DNA of 64,000 bases from Nectonema munidae (Eukaryota; Nematomorpha; Nectonematoida; Nectonematidae). A program made the translations under genes and the position numbers. The notes beneath the pieces are model-generated. The model searched no databases, was not told the origin of the DNA, and was given only the letters and a program-made list of their open reading frames with translations. Where the stretch lies: assembly GCA_030549495.1 (NCBI GenBank), contig JAUIRK010000928.1, forward strand, positions 819,001 through 883,000. The letters are read 5' to 3'. This document shows, piece by piece, positions 10,925 to 21,575 of the stretch (positions are counted from its first letter, which is position 1; each line of letters begins with the position of its first letter).

Positions 10925-13281
10925 TAAGTTGAATTTTATGGTGATGTTCATTTTTTATAAAAATCAGCCAAACCTGACAAAAAATAATTTAAATATGACA
11001 GCCCATGTCAAAATTAAAATTTTAATACTTTTCAAGTATGTAAAATTTAATGGTGATGTTCTTTTTTTATGAAATCAATAAAACCTGTCAAAAAATCGAT
11101 TAAACCTGTTATGTCAAATATATAAACTTCAAAATGAATTTTACTTGCAGTATTTCTATGGTAATTATTTTCTTAATTTATTTAATAAACCAATTTCAGG
11201 TGTTTAATTCACTCAAAATATTTCATTTGTCAGTAAATTAGGTATCTCGATAGGACCTCCGTCGTTTTGGCTAAAAATTCGTTATCGGCTAGTAGTCTCT
11301 ACGTCATTTCTTCTATATTTTACGGTATGTAATTTTACTATTCATTCTATGATGATCATTTCTAGGTAGCTCTTTTTTCATTAAAAATTTATTTTCTTCA
11401 ATGTTTGTTTGAAAAAACATTTTTAATGATTTATTTTGAACAGATTTTTTACTCTCTCAAAGCATTCTGATTAAAGAATCTTTTGATGATCTTAGGTTTT
11501 TTTTTATCAGTATCGTGTATTTATTATCAGGTGATATGAAGAGATATTCAGCCTGAATATTTGTCAACCAATCGCAGTTAAAAGGTTTTTTCTGATGAAT
11601 CATTCGTGATGTTCATTGTTCAATTACAAAAAGTTGTCCGCCTTCTTCAAAAGATTCTCTCTTTCACGCAAAAGGAAAAAGATGGACAAATTCAATTAAA
11701 ATTAAAAAATATCTTTGACTAAATCCCCACATATTGGCATCTGTGACATTTTTGATAACTCTGCCCTATAAAAAATTTTCAGATTTCCTACCATCTTAGC
11801 TAAATGTTAATTGTAATCCTAGATGATAAGCCATAGATTTAAATATTTTTCATTTGTAAAAGAGGAACTTCTTTTTCACAGTCAAAATCATTTTTGAAGC
11901 ATCTAATATTATATAATTAAACCACTTCCTAGTTCATTAGAACATGGTAGATCTTCCATTTAGTCAAGATACATATTTTTTTAATTATTTTATTTGATCA
12001 CACGTTCTCTTTTCAATTAGTTTTAGGGTTGCTTCCTTCACTCATACTAATCTTCAAAAGATTTTATAATCCGTTTTGTTTTTTTTAAATAAATATTTCA
12101 TACTCAAGATGATTGAAGAAAGTATTATAAGGCAAAATATACAAAAAAAGAGTATATTTTTACTATATAGCTAATATATAACGATTTTTTGAAAATTTTT
12201 TACTTAACTGATTTTCAGGCATATATTACTAATTCAATTACCACTTAGAGATATTTTTAACCGTATTAGCCAAAATGGAGTAGAGAAATAAATAAGCATA
12301 GTCGATTTGATATAAAAACAGATATTTTATTTTTTTTTTAATATTTTTGAAGACAGTATCTAGAAATAAACCGTAAATCTGATTGAAGCTTTCAGATATT
12401 TTAAATACATAAATGCCAAAGCTGAGTCCAAAAATGAAACCAGCATCTTCCATTTGGTATAAAAAGACATATTTAAATTTCAAAAATATTTCTGTAGATA
12501 TTTGACGTAAATCGAACATTTGATTGACACTCTCAGGCATTTTAAAACCTCCAAATGCAAAAAATGATTTCTGAAATAAAACTAGCATGATTGATTTGGT
12601 ATAAAACATATATTTCATCTAAAATTATAGGGAATATTTGTCGAGATAGTTTTCAGAGGTAAACCGCAAATTTCACTCACACTGAGAGATATTTTAAGAC
12701 CTTTAAATGTGAAAACTGAGTTCAGAAATGAAACCAGCATGATCGATTTATTATAAAACATATATTTTGTGTAAAATGTAAAGGAATGTTTTTAGAGACG
12801 ATTTTCATAAGTAAACCGCAAATTTGATTAATACTTATAGGTATTTTCAAATCCTAAATGTAAAAAATGAGTCCAGAAATGAAAACAGCATGACCGATTT
12901 AGAATAAAAACATATATTTTATGTAAAATTTGAAGGAATATTTTATTAGATATATTTTTGATTGACATTTTCTAAAAAGTAGCCATGATTATTGAAAAAA
13001 TTAAATATATAAAGTGTTATGCGTTCAAAACTGTATATAATTATAAATTTCCAAGGTAGAATATAATATTGACCCTAAGTTATAAGGTTAACTACAGATA
13101 ATGTCAAAATTTTGTTGAAAATTTTTAATTTTTGATTGATCGTTTTTGACATGAGAGGATCATTCAACTACCATGAAATTGGTATCATAAGATGCAGCTA
13201 GCGATTTTAGAAAAAAGGGATATAATTCAGCCAATTTTGTACAATTAATTTTTTACCCCCCCCCCCCCAGCACTAATAGGG
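10918..13281 (+). repeat. composite TTAA-type repeat family, copy F (with 3' terminus)
   Basis: Shares with copy E the 11060-11250 and 11281-11830 blocks, then continues into a tandem array (12300-12960) and a conserved 3' block (12960-13262) that includes AAGATGCAGCTAGCGATTTT. It ends in a C-tract and CACTAATAGGG followed by TTAA (13282-13285). The reverse complement of that end, TTAACCCTATTAGTG, matches the far end of copy B (TTAACCCTATTTGTG), so these look like terminal inverted repeats abutting TTAA, as in piggyBac-like elements. At the left a segment is duplicated (10918-10986 and 11030-11093). No transposase is encoded. Confidence 0.78.
12300..12960 (+). repeat. tandem array, about 148-bp period, inside copy F
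   Basis: About 4.5 diverged units. The marker GATTT-N(2-3)-ATAAAA recurs near 12303, 12451, 12592, 12743 and 12894, spacings of 140-151 bp. Each unit also carries a GTAAACCGCAAATTTGATT-like and a GAGTCCAGAAATGAAAACAG-like segment. Homologous units occur in copy B (27480-28250, reversed) and one or two in copy C (about 47520-47760). Confidence 0.85.
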
Positions 13282-13488
13282 TTAAAGATGAGCTTTAAAC
13301 GACTCATCTTGCATACTGAAGCCAGGCGGTTGTCCAAGCGTAATTGCCTGCATCGTTTTGCTCCACTTTAGGCAGTTTTATTCTTTCTGAAACAGACCTT
13401 GGACAAACACTTGTTGAAGTGAAGTGATATTTTCTATTTGTCTAATATATTTGAAAGTTAAGTGACCTGAATAAAAAGCTACAATGAA

Positions 13489-13590
13489 ATGACTCCGACT
13501 AGTTCTCAAGAAGAGAGGCAATTAACGAGGGAAACTAACGTTGTTCAAGTTGAAACTTGTAAGACGGGTTATATTCGTAATATTCTTTAG
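13489..13590 (+). other. small open frame, possible exon or pseudogene
   Basis: An ATG frame of 33 codons starting MTPTSSQEERQL and ending TGYIRNIL before TAG. If the TAG is read through, the frame continues KLLEVAFTTH until a transposon-like end (TAGTGATGTACCGATCC) at about 13617. A segment of the type TGYIR-x-LKLLE resembles the start of MARVEL-domain proteins, but the stop and the lack of transmembrane segments mean this is at most a decayed or interrupted exon. Confidence 0.15.
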
Positions 13591-13617
13591 AAACTTCTTG
13601 AGGTTGCTTTTACTACG

Positions 13618-14640
13618 CATTAGTGATGTACCGATCCCAATTTATTGACCAATGCTCTTTCAATCTTATAAAATTTAATAAAAAATTATAAAATTTGATG
13701 ATGTCGATGCTGATACTCAGACAATTTTTTCAATAATAAATATGTATTAACAAATTTATACACATTAAATTGAGGAGATTAAGCATTTCTTATTTCTCAC
13801 TGAGCAGGTGTATATTTTCCCACATCTCCATTTTCATTCTTGTGAGGGGCATAATTTTTTACCGTAAAGGTAAAATTTTATTTTTTTAAGTTAAATTTTC
13901 ATTCTGATAACGAGATGGAATATGATCACATATTTTAAGAAACATACTTCATCTTATCAATGATTTAGAAATACTAGCAACCATTATTCAAAAATTACTA
14001 TTCTCAGAAATATGTATAAATGAAAAATTATAACGTAGGAGTTTGGCTATTATTGTTTAGATATAAGGGCTAACTTCAAACCACTAAACTTAACATCTTT
14101 AAGGGGAAGCCAAGCGAAAAAACGATCCAGGAGGGCATCCAAACTTTTTATTACAACTCTATGCTTATCGAATGATCTCCAAATCAGAGTAGAGAAAAAC
14201 AAAAAAAGACTAAAGTGCATCAAAAAACAAACAATTCAAAATATGAAACAAGAAGTGCACAATCATTACCCAAATATATTTACCACGTTTGCCACTGCTA
14301 AAAGTTCATCCAAAAAATGCGTGTTTAATTTCAATTACATATGAAATGATATTGCGTAATCAGAGTACATGCTGAATGGAATATAAATCTAATGAGGCTA
14401 CCCAAATAAATAAAAGCATTCCTTAAAGATAATAATAAAGAATTAAATCCAAATAAAATTAAAATACTTTTTTAAGCGTGCTTATATCATTTTTCTCTGC
14501 CATGATCTAATAAAAATGCCCTTAGATACCAAACATTATTATTTGCTATTTTCATCGACATGTTCAAAAAATCCAAATTACAAGGGAATATAAAATCTAA
14601 TACAACCCACAAACATGATGCAAAAATTTCTGAATAAGCA
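13618..14640. other. AT-rich intergenic DNA, no gene recognised
   Basis: Apart from the transposon-like end at its left edge, no coding, RNA or repeat structure could be supported. It is downstream of the macro-domain gene and should contain its 3' flank. Confidence 0.4.
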
Positions 14641-14642
14641 TT

Positions 14643-14648
14643 TTTTAT
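14643..14648 (-). promoter_or_regulatory. candidate poly(A) signal of the macro-domain gene
   Basis: AATAAA on the minus strand about 63 nt beyond the stop codon of the macro-domain gene. Confidence 0.45.
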
Positions 14649-14710
14649 TTCAAAATTCAAAATAACAGAAATACGTAGGAAAAAGAAAAGCATTAAAACA
14701 ATATTAAGGA

Positions 14711-15325
14711 TTATTTGGGAAAATAATATTGAATATATTTATTGTATAATGAAACATCAATTGCAAGAAACAAACAAAATACTATCCTATCAATTTCATT
14801 TAATTTCGCACTTTCCAAAAAGGATCTCGTTGATGAAAGGGCAATTTGGCATGCTTTTTCATTATCGAATCCATATACTCCTGTACTGATGCAAGGAAAT
14901 GCTATGGATGAGAGATCAAAATGCTTAATCATATTTAGAGATTTGACATAGCAAGATTCAAGCATTTTAGAGTCACCGTTTTGAGGTCCAACAGTATGAA
15001 AAATATATTTCGCTGGAAGATTATAGCCAGATGTTGCTTTCACCTCCCCCACTTTACATCCGTTAAGACGTGAGCATTCAACACGCAAATCGGAGCCTGC
15101 CGCTCTATGAATAGCTCCATCAACCCCACCTCCACCTAGCAGTGTTAAATTTGCAGCATTCACTATGGCTCCAACTTTTAAATCTGTGATATCTCCTTTC
15201 CAAAGTGATACTAGATCATTAAAACTAGGATTTATTTCAAATGGAGATTTTTCTGAGCATAAAATTTTTGGCGACAGATTTTCACTCCATTTTTTTATAT
15301 TGTTTAAAGAAATAATAGATTTCAT
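14711..15325 (-). CDS. macro-domain ADP-ribose hydrolase, MacroD type
   Basis: An intact single-exon gene of 204 aa from ATG at 15325. The frame is open 14 codons farther but without an ATG, so this start is preferred. Macro-domain motifs are complete: WKGDITDLKVGAIVNAAN at the ADP-ribose pocket, the loop GGGGVDGAIHRAAG with the Asp and His typical of MacroD enzymes, then GYNLPAKYIFHTVGP and FPCISTGVYGFDNEKA. MacroD1/2 relatives remove mono-ADP-ribose from acidic residues and deacetylate O-acetyl-ADP-ribose. The first ~60 residues precede the core domain; the opening is not obviously a targeting peptide. Host gene density around it is low. MACROD1 and MACROD2 orthology cannot be separated by eye. 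Either an intronless ancestral form or a retained retrocopy is possible; the frame shows no damage. Confidence 0.9.
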   Translation of the reverse strand: MKSIISLNNIKKWSENLSPKILCSEKSPFEINPSFNDLVSLWKGDITDLKVGAIVNAANLTLLGGGGVDGAIHRAAGSDLRVECSRLNGCKVGEVKATSGYNLPAKYIFHTVGPQNGDSKMLESCYVKSLNMIKHFDLSSIAFPCISTGVYGFDNEKACQIALSSTRSFLESAKLNEIDRIVFCLFLAIDVSLYNKYIQYYFPK

Positions 15326-15329
15326 GTAA

Positions 15330-16475
15330 TTAATACAATAAATTAAATTATAAAAATAATAAGACAATAATTAAATTAAAAAATAGGTTTAAGGTTAAAA
15401 TTAAATAAGAAAAGCTGCAAATTTTCATTCAAAAATAATAATTAATTGTTAGAATTGGTACCATTTAATTAAAAGAGTTGAGAAAAAATTATTTTTTTAT
15501 TACTTAAAATAAAATTATTTTTAATTGTAAAAAAAGATTTTTTTAAAAATATTCAAAAATGTTTATTATTTTATAAGGTAATAAATATCCTTATTCATAT
15601 TACCTATTTTTATTTTTATAACTTAAAAAAAAATTGTCATTAAGTGCCCGTTTTAGAGAAAGAAAGTTTATTTAAAGATCAACATTATTATTGTAAATTA
15701 CTTTTGTAACGATAGTGCTTTGAATAGGATGGGCAAAACTGGTTACGTACGGTTGATATCTTTGAAGGCATTCTTAGTATCGTATCTATCGAATGAGAAA
15801 GAAGGAGTTATGGCTTCTTGAAAGAATTTTGAATTTCGATGAATATTTAGAATTGAATATTTGGTTTTTGCGCTTCATGACTTCTTACCTGAAATCTTGC
15901 TGATTTCAAAGCGAGAAACAAAATGAACTTTAAAAGATAGCAACAGGAATATCATGCAAAACGCACGGAAACATAACTTGGAAGTTTTGTAATTATGCAA
16001 ATTCCGGTTAAATTTAAGTAATACTAAAGGCTAATTAAAGCCGCTGATTATATCACCTAGTTATATAGAAAAATATTTTTCACTTATTTGAGGGTTTGAT
16101 AATTATAAGAATACTTATTGTTCAGGTTAATGCAAATTGAAACAACAAAAAAGATCAATTAAAAAAGACGATTAAAATATATATCAACAAAAAAAAGAAA
16201 GAATAAAATAACTGCATAATTAATCATATTTTTATGTGTACAAATTTTTAAATTTAAAGATATGTAGCAGACTTTAGTTTTACAATCACTATAGTTTTTT
16301 ATAAAAATAGATTACACTCAGAAATACAAGGAAACAATTTAATGTACTTATTTCATATTAAGGGTAACTTATAACAAATGCTTGTTTACAAAACCTATTT
16401 TAGCTCGGGGAAGATATAGTCTATTTACTACTCCATTTTCATAATGCATAATATCAGAAGAAAAAAAAATAAATG
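15330..16475. other. AT-rich 5' flank of the macro-domain gene, no gene recognised
   Basis: Very AT-rich sequence with a less AT-rich part at about 15640-15960. A 30-codon plus frame starting MGKTGYVRLISLKAF at 15740 is too short to assign. No clear promoter element was found for the macro-domain gene. Confidence 0.35.
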
Positions 16476-16479
16476 GAAA

Positions 16480-17720
16480 AGTGCCGGTGGAATATATAAA
16501 AAAAATTTTTTCTAAACCAACAAGTACAACTTAAAAGTTCACATGGAAAACAAAAGGTAAAGTCTAGATTAGATTAGATTTTGTATGTATTCAGATGATT
16601 TTTTATTTTTTTTTTAAATGAAAGTAATGACATGGATACATTTTCAAAGAGATGCACATTATCATTATAAAATTGATTAACTTTTTTTATTCTCTATAAA
16701 AAATCTATAGGTAATTTTTAAAGGTTTATTAGAGTTCCTAGTATTATGTGAAACATTTTCCCTATATCATATCAGTGGCCCGAAAACATTCTGTAAACAA
16801 CCGTTGAAATATTTATAGAGAAATATTCCAACCCTTTGTCTAAAAATATCTTCCACTTTCAATAATTCATTCTGAATAAAAATCTCTGAAGTGTGGTCCG
16901 TCTTATTCATCTTAAAAATTAGTCGTATAGCTCTCTTTTAAAGAATTTGAATACGTTTTTAATAATTGCTTATAAATCAAAAGTTTAATCTTCAATGGGA
17001 AAATATTTTGAGTAAAAAAATACCAATGACTCGATTTAGATCGGCCAACTGATTGATGTGTTGCCTATTTCATTTTATTATCAAATAATAAGCAAAGTAT
17101 TTTTACATTTTTTTCTTCAGCAATACCTGTGGACTTTAAAAAGTTATATTTCCTATTCTTATTGGAGATTATCATGCATTTGGATTTCTTTTTGTTCAAA
17201 ATCAAAATATTTTCAGAACACCAGTTGTAGAGTTGGTCTAGGTTCTTGTTCAAGCTATATGTGCCGATAACTTTACCATTTTTTTAGTTTAGATAAAGGG
17301 AGATAAGCGCAGATGTCGTCTGCAAAGAGCAGAAAATCAAAAAGGTTTGGAAGGAAGAGAAGGTTGTTGATAGCTATGCTGAAAAGTAAGGGCCCCAAAT
17401 TGGATCCCTTTGGGACACTATTTTTGTGGGGTAGCCTCTTAGAAAAAGCATCATTCTCTTTAATAATTTGATACCTATTAATAAGGTATGAGTTTTAAAA
17501 AAAAACGAACTTCTACCAAACCCACATTCATTCAAATTCTTCAAGTGATTACCTCTGTCAAAAGCCTTGGACAGGTCAAAGAGAAAAATTAGTGCGTCAT
17601 CCTTTTTTTCTAAAATTTTGTCTTATGAATCAAACATCTTCTTAATATAATAAAGGTTATAATTTTCTACATAGTCAATTTTTACACCCTCAATATTTAG
17701 GGGAATTCGCTTAATTTTAA
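16480..17720 (-). pseudogene. LINE fragment: reverse transcriptase to 3' end (CR1/Jockey-like)
   Basis: Read from high to low coordinates it gives FDLSKAFDR near 17590 (RT motif A), GSNLGPLLFSIAINNL near 17390 (motif B side), LFADDICAYL near 17310 (catalytic Asp pair), LDQLYNWCSENILILNKKKS near 17230, and a C-terminal KRAIRLIFKMNKTDHTSEIF, then LLKVEDIF and HNTRNS near 16960-16730. Several frameshifts and stops break it. Its 3' region, 16480-16700, matches 38690-38900 in reverse orientation, showing that it belongs to a family with another copy here. Confidence 0.75.
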
Positions 17721-17759
17721 GAGTGATAAAAATACATTACCTTACATTTTTGTTGAGAC

Positions 17760-18440
17760 ATCGTTAAGCTATTCTTTGCTAAAAATTTCATTTATGATTT
17801 TTATTTACAGAATGAAAACCATTGAGTTAAGTGATTTCAAAAAGAAGGGTTATTTCATCGGCATAAATATACATTTGAGCTAAATTTGTCTATATGGAAA
17901 GAAATGTCATTAAAATATATTATAAATAATAGCTATGATTGATCCTTTCGTTACACTTACATTTTTATTACAATTAATTGCTGAGTTTTTTTAATTAACC
18001 CATTTAAGACCAAGCAAAGCAGACGATATCTAAAAAAACGCAGACGATTTATATTCAAAGTCATTGAAATAAGCAGACGAAGATGAAATTACTTATGTTC
18101 CAAAATAGGAACATTGGTCGTAAATGGGTTAACTTCAACATATAATTTTTTAGTCATTAAAAATGAGTAAATTAATTTCATTGAACGGTAATCAAAACCA
18201 TAAAAAATTAGTTTTTCACAAATGGTGTTAATATTTAGTGAATCAAAACGCATTTTCAAATCTAGATATGCTGCTAGACAATCAATGTTTTTATTATTAT
18301 ACTGAATAAGATCTTCGATAAATAATGAGTGTAATTTATCAATTGAATGTAATTTACAAAATCCAAATTTGTTTGGAAAAAGCAAATTATTTAGTTCAAA
18401 ATAAGAATAAATTCTGTCGAAAAGATATTTTATGTCGGCA
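17760..18440 (-). pseudogene. second LINE reverse-transcriptase fragment, split by a MITE
   Basis: A minus-strand frame reads FELNNLLFPNKFGFCKLHSI then CLAAYLDLKMRFDSLN (motif A region) and GFDYRSMKLIYSF, down to 18133. It resumes after the 17999-18128 insertion with remnants of a GSII-like motif B, IYNIF and YLYADEITLLFEI near 17870, where the second catalytic Asp has become Glu. Stops and frameshifts are present. It is a different copy from the neighbour at 16480-17720, since both carry motif A. Confidence 0.65.
17999..18128. mobile_element. 130-bp piggyBac-like MITE
   Basis: Both ends abut TTAA (17995-17998 and 18129-18132). The left end CCCATTTAAGACCAA is the reverse complement of the right end TTGGTCGTAAATGGG with one mismatch. 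TTAA duplication plus CCC-starting inverted ends is the piggyBac superfamily signature. The inside is too short to code. It interrupts a LINE reverse transcriptase, so it is the younger of the two. Confidence 0.85.
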
Positions 18441-18849
18441 TTGAAAATGCGAGCGATCTAGAATGCCAGATTATGAAATCCAAAAGGAAAAACTGTGATA
18501 AATATTAAAAGGTTAAGTTTGAGAAAAAAATCTTACTTTTTGAATATCATTGTAAAGAAACCTTTAGCAGTCACTACTTTTTTATAGTAAAGTTGGGATC
18601 GTAACTACTAAAAATAACTTCGTAATAGTTTATCGTTACTTTGAACAAAAAGCGGCTTGTTATTACAATTTTTTGGGACGTTATCGTTACTTTAATAAAA
18701 AGTTTAGGTAATTTTTTGGAAAACAAATATGTAACTATTTATTTCGAAAAAAACAAAAAAGAAATAAAATTTAAATACATAATGATGTTGAAATATCACA
18801 TATAATTGCCCAAATGGGTTCAAATGATGGATTAAAATAACAAAAAACT

Positions 18850-18957
18850 ATAAAATATTTTATTTAATATCAAAACAGAAAGTCACGATTTAAAAGAAAT
18901 GTATAAATATTTTATTTAATATCAAAACAGAAAGTCACGATTTAAATAAAAAGAAAT
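18850..18957 (+). repeat. tandem duplication, about 53-bp unit
   Basis: Two adjacent near-identical units, each with TATTTTATTTAATATCAAAA followed by CAGAAAGTCACGATTTAAA. Confidence 0.8.
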
Positions 18958-19061
18958 GTACCTAATTTTGAAACAAATATTGGAATACAACATAAATACA
19001 CTAATATAATAGAAGTCTTTTTTGTTAAGTAGTTTTTAAAATAATTATTTGAGTTAGGTCT

Positions 19062-20505
19062 AGTAAGAGTTCTCAACCGCAGGGCCAAAATTTTATTTGA
19101 AATTCAAATCGTGTAACTAATTTACTTTGTCAGTTAGAAAAGTAAAAATTCTACTAAATGCATAGTAATAGAAGTAGGTTTTTTGACTGGAGAAAGTTTC
19201 TCTAGCATCCTCTGATGTGCATGGATGATAGTAAAGTCGAAAAACCTTTGAAATTTGGAGAGATCTTGGGTAAAAATTCTTGTGGCAACAGATATTGCAA
19301 AGAAACTTGAATAAATGCCTTAAACATAGAATTACCTTTATTTTAGAAGATATTTCATCCCAGCTAATTCTATCATTGATAAAGTATGATGCTTTTCTTT
19401 GCAAACAGATGTTTGTGTAGACATTTCTGGGACCCTTTAATTGACGATTTTACAAAGATGACATTTTAAAAAATTCCTTTTTTTACAATATTTTATCAAC
19501 CACCAGTACTAGGGAAGACATATTTGATATCATTTTAAGTATTTTTTAAATATGGATTGGATTGGAAGAACTCTTTTGCTGCTTGCAATGATAGAGCTCT
19601 CTGTTGTTCGTATTAAAAATGAGAACTAAAATTTTATAGTCATCCATTATTTGTTGGGTAGAGAAAACTTTGCTTAGGATCATATGCAATCAGATCTTAA
19701 TTTGATTTAAAATGATGCTATCCAAACAGTGAATTTTATTAAAACCAAACCTCTAAATTAACAAATTTTTTATAAAATGTGTAATATAATTTTTTTCTAT
19801 AAAATGTTAGCTATATCGAGAATGGATTTTGGAAATAGTTCTCGAGTTAAAATCTGAAATTTAAATCTTTATGGAAAACTTCATAAACTAGCAAACTGTT
19901 TTAACGATTTTGGTTGGCTAGCAAAGCTTGCTTATTTAAGTGATATTTTTACACATCTCCAGGAACTTAATTCAAACATACAGAGTAGAAACTCCACCAT
20001 GGTAGATATTGGCAAAAATTAGCTCGCTAGTTGACTAAAGGAAAAAATGCAGCTTTTCCAAAATTCAGTTCTATTTTGGAGGATCGAGACATTTGTTTGA
20101 AAACGTCCAGTGTTGAAAATTTTGCACTAAATTTAAAGATAAACTTATTTTGACTTGCCAGGCTGATAAAGCTCTTCTCCCTTTTCCAACAACATATTTC
20201 TGCAAATGAGGCTTTTTAGTCTTGTTGTAATCAAGACTAAAGCAATAAGCCAGATGGATCCTCAGCACGTAGTGTCTTTATAAAACCAAGATTTGAGAAT
20301 CTTAGCCACAAAATAAAGCAGTAACTGGTTTCTATTCCGGCTTTAAATGTATTCAAATTTATTGAGCTAGTAAATATACACTAAATAATGAAAACGCATA
20401 AACACGCTGTAACTGATTAAATTTATATTTACAATTAGGGTCGCTACTTTATGTTAAGCCCAAATTTGGGGTCGCAACAGAAAAAAGGCTGGGTAACACT
20501 CGTAT
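19062..20505 (+). pseudogene. hAT element relic with terminal repeats and ZBED5-like transposase
   Basis: The left end AGTAAGAGTTCTCAACCGC and the reverse complement of the right end, GAGTGTTACCCAGCC then TTTTTTCTGTTGCGACCCC, resemble classic hAT termini of the CAGTGGTTCTCAACC type. Inside, plus-strand pieces of a transposase remain: DAIQTVNFIKTKPLN near 19715, FNDFGWLAKLAYLSDIF near 19900, HLQELNSNIQSRNSTMVDI to about 20015, and a C-terminal KPRFENLATK near 20290. Multiple stops make it dead. No 8-bp duplication could be matched, so the exact ends are uncertain. Confidence 0.7.
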
Positions 20506-20509
20506 AGAT

Positions 20510-21480
20510 GTTGAAAATCGAGTTATCAATTTAGTTTAAAAATAGTAAGGTGTTTCAAATTTTTGACTAAAATGTTGGTCTATGCTAGTGTTTTTGAAAA
20601 TTCTATTTTTTGAAATTTGGTATCACAAAACGTTATTTCTAAATTGGGCCCGATTGCAGAAATGCCTTTCCAGGGTTTGTGCAGATAAAGATCTTAGATT
20701 TTTGTTACCTTGACTTTAAAATGTTGAATGCTTGAGTTAAATTATACATTATTAAATTTGGAAATTAAAAAAAATAAAAAGTTGATAATTATAAGTCATG
20801 AATAAATTAATATCGCGCTTTGATTTTATACCCTTTTATAACACTGGTTCTGGAAATATATGTATAACGAAATCGGCACAATCGCTAACGTAAAAAAGTT
20901 TTGTCGTTATCTTTATCGTTAATTTCAAAAAAAATTTACTTCGATATCGTTATTAACGAAAGTGATAATGATAACGAAAACTCAACGAAATGTCGTTATT
21001 TTCATAGTAAATAAATTAGCGAATATTCAATTAATTATATTATATATTAACAAAAATATGTTTAAAATGAATTAAAATTATACTATATGTTAAAAATACA
21101 ACTTGACTCTTTCCCATAAATTCCTATTATTTAAAAGCTATATTATCAAATAGAGAGGTTTGGGCCCCATTACTTTTCACCACACTTCAAAAGTTAGAAG
21201 TTTTGGAATTGAAGGAAAACAACAAAAATCTCCCTAATATACTTATATTTCAATATATTTTGAGATCGATTACAAAAAATTAAAGTATTATGATTCGTCT
21301 ATTTAATATATTGTATCGTTTAACCCTTAAATAAAAATTTTAAGGCGTTAAGTTCATTTTATTATAATTTTGGGCCCGCATGTAAAAAATGTTGAAGAAC
21401 CCTGAAAAAGAGAAAATTAAGGAATTGTACCAGAAAGTAGAAAAGTGATGGTCAACAAATTATTGAGAAGATATTGGAAT
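20510..21480. other. transposon debris downstream of COPA
   Basis: No gene. The sequence 20870-21005 is rich in TCGTTATCGTTA-like motifs and is related in reverse orientation to 18570-18730, so the hAT relic at 19062-20505 may be nested inside an older inverted-repeat element. A hAT-like terminus (on the minus strand CAGGGTTCTTCAACATTTTT) is at about 21374-21402. Confidence 0.35.
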
Positions 21481-21488
21481 AATTTATA

Positions 21489-21494
21489 TTTATT
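21489..21494 (-). promoter_or_regulatory. candidate poly(A) signal of COPA
   Basis: AATAAA on the minus strand 82 nt beyond the COPA stop codon. Confidence 0.5.
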
Positions 21495-21575
21495 TTTAAA
21501 AAAGTACTTATTAAAATTCATGGGATGCAGTATTAATTGGAATAAAAACTCAGATTTATAACAATTAAATCACAA

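Noticed and set aside
12300..12960. CRISPR-like array
   Set aside because: Units are about 148 bp, contiguous and diverged, with no short repeat/unique spacer alternation; this is a tandem array inside a transposon family.
19117..19404. 95-codon minus-strand frame
   Set aside because: It lies inside the hAT relic bounded by 19062 and 20505, on the strand opposite its transposase, and resembles no family.
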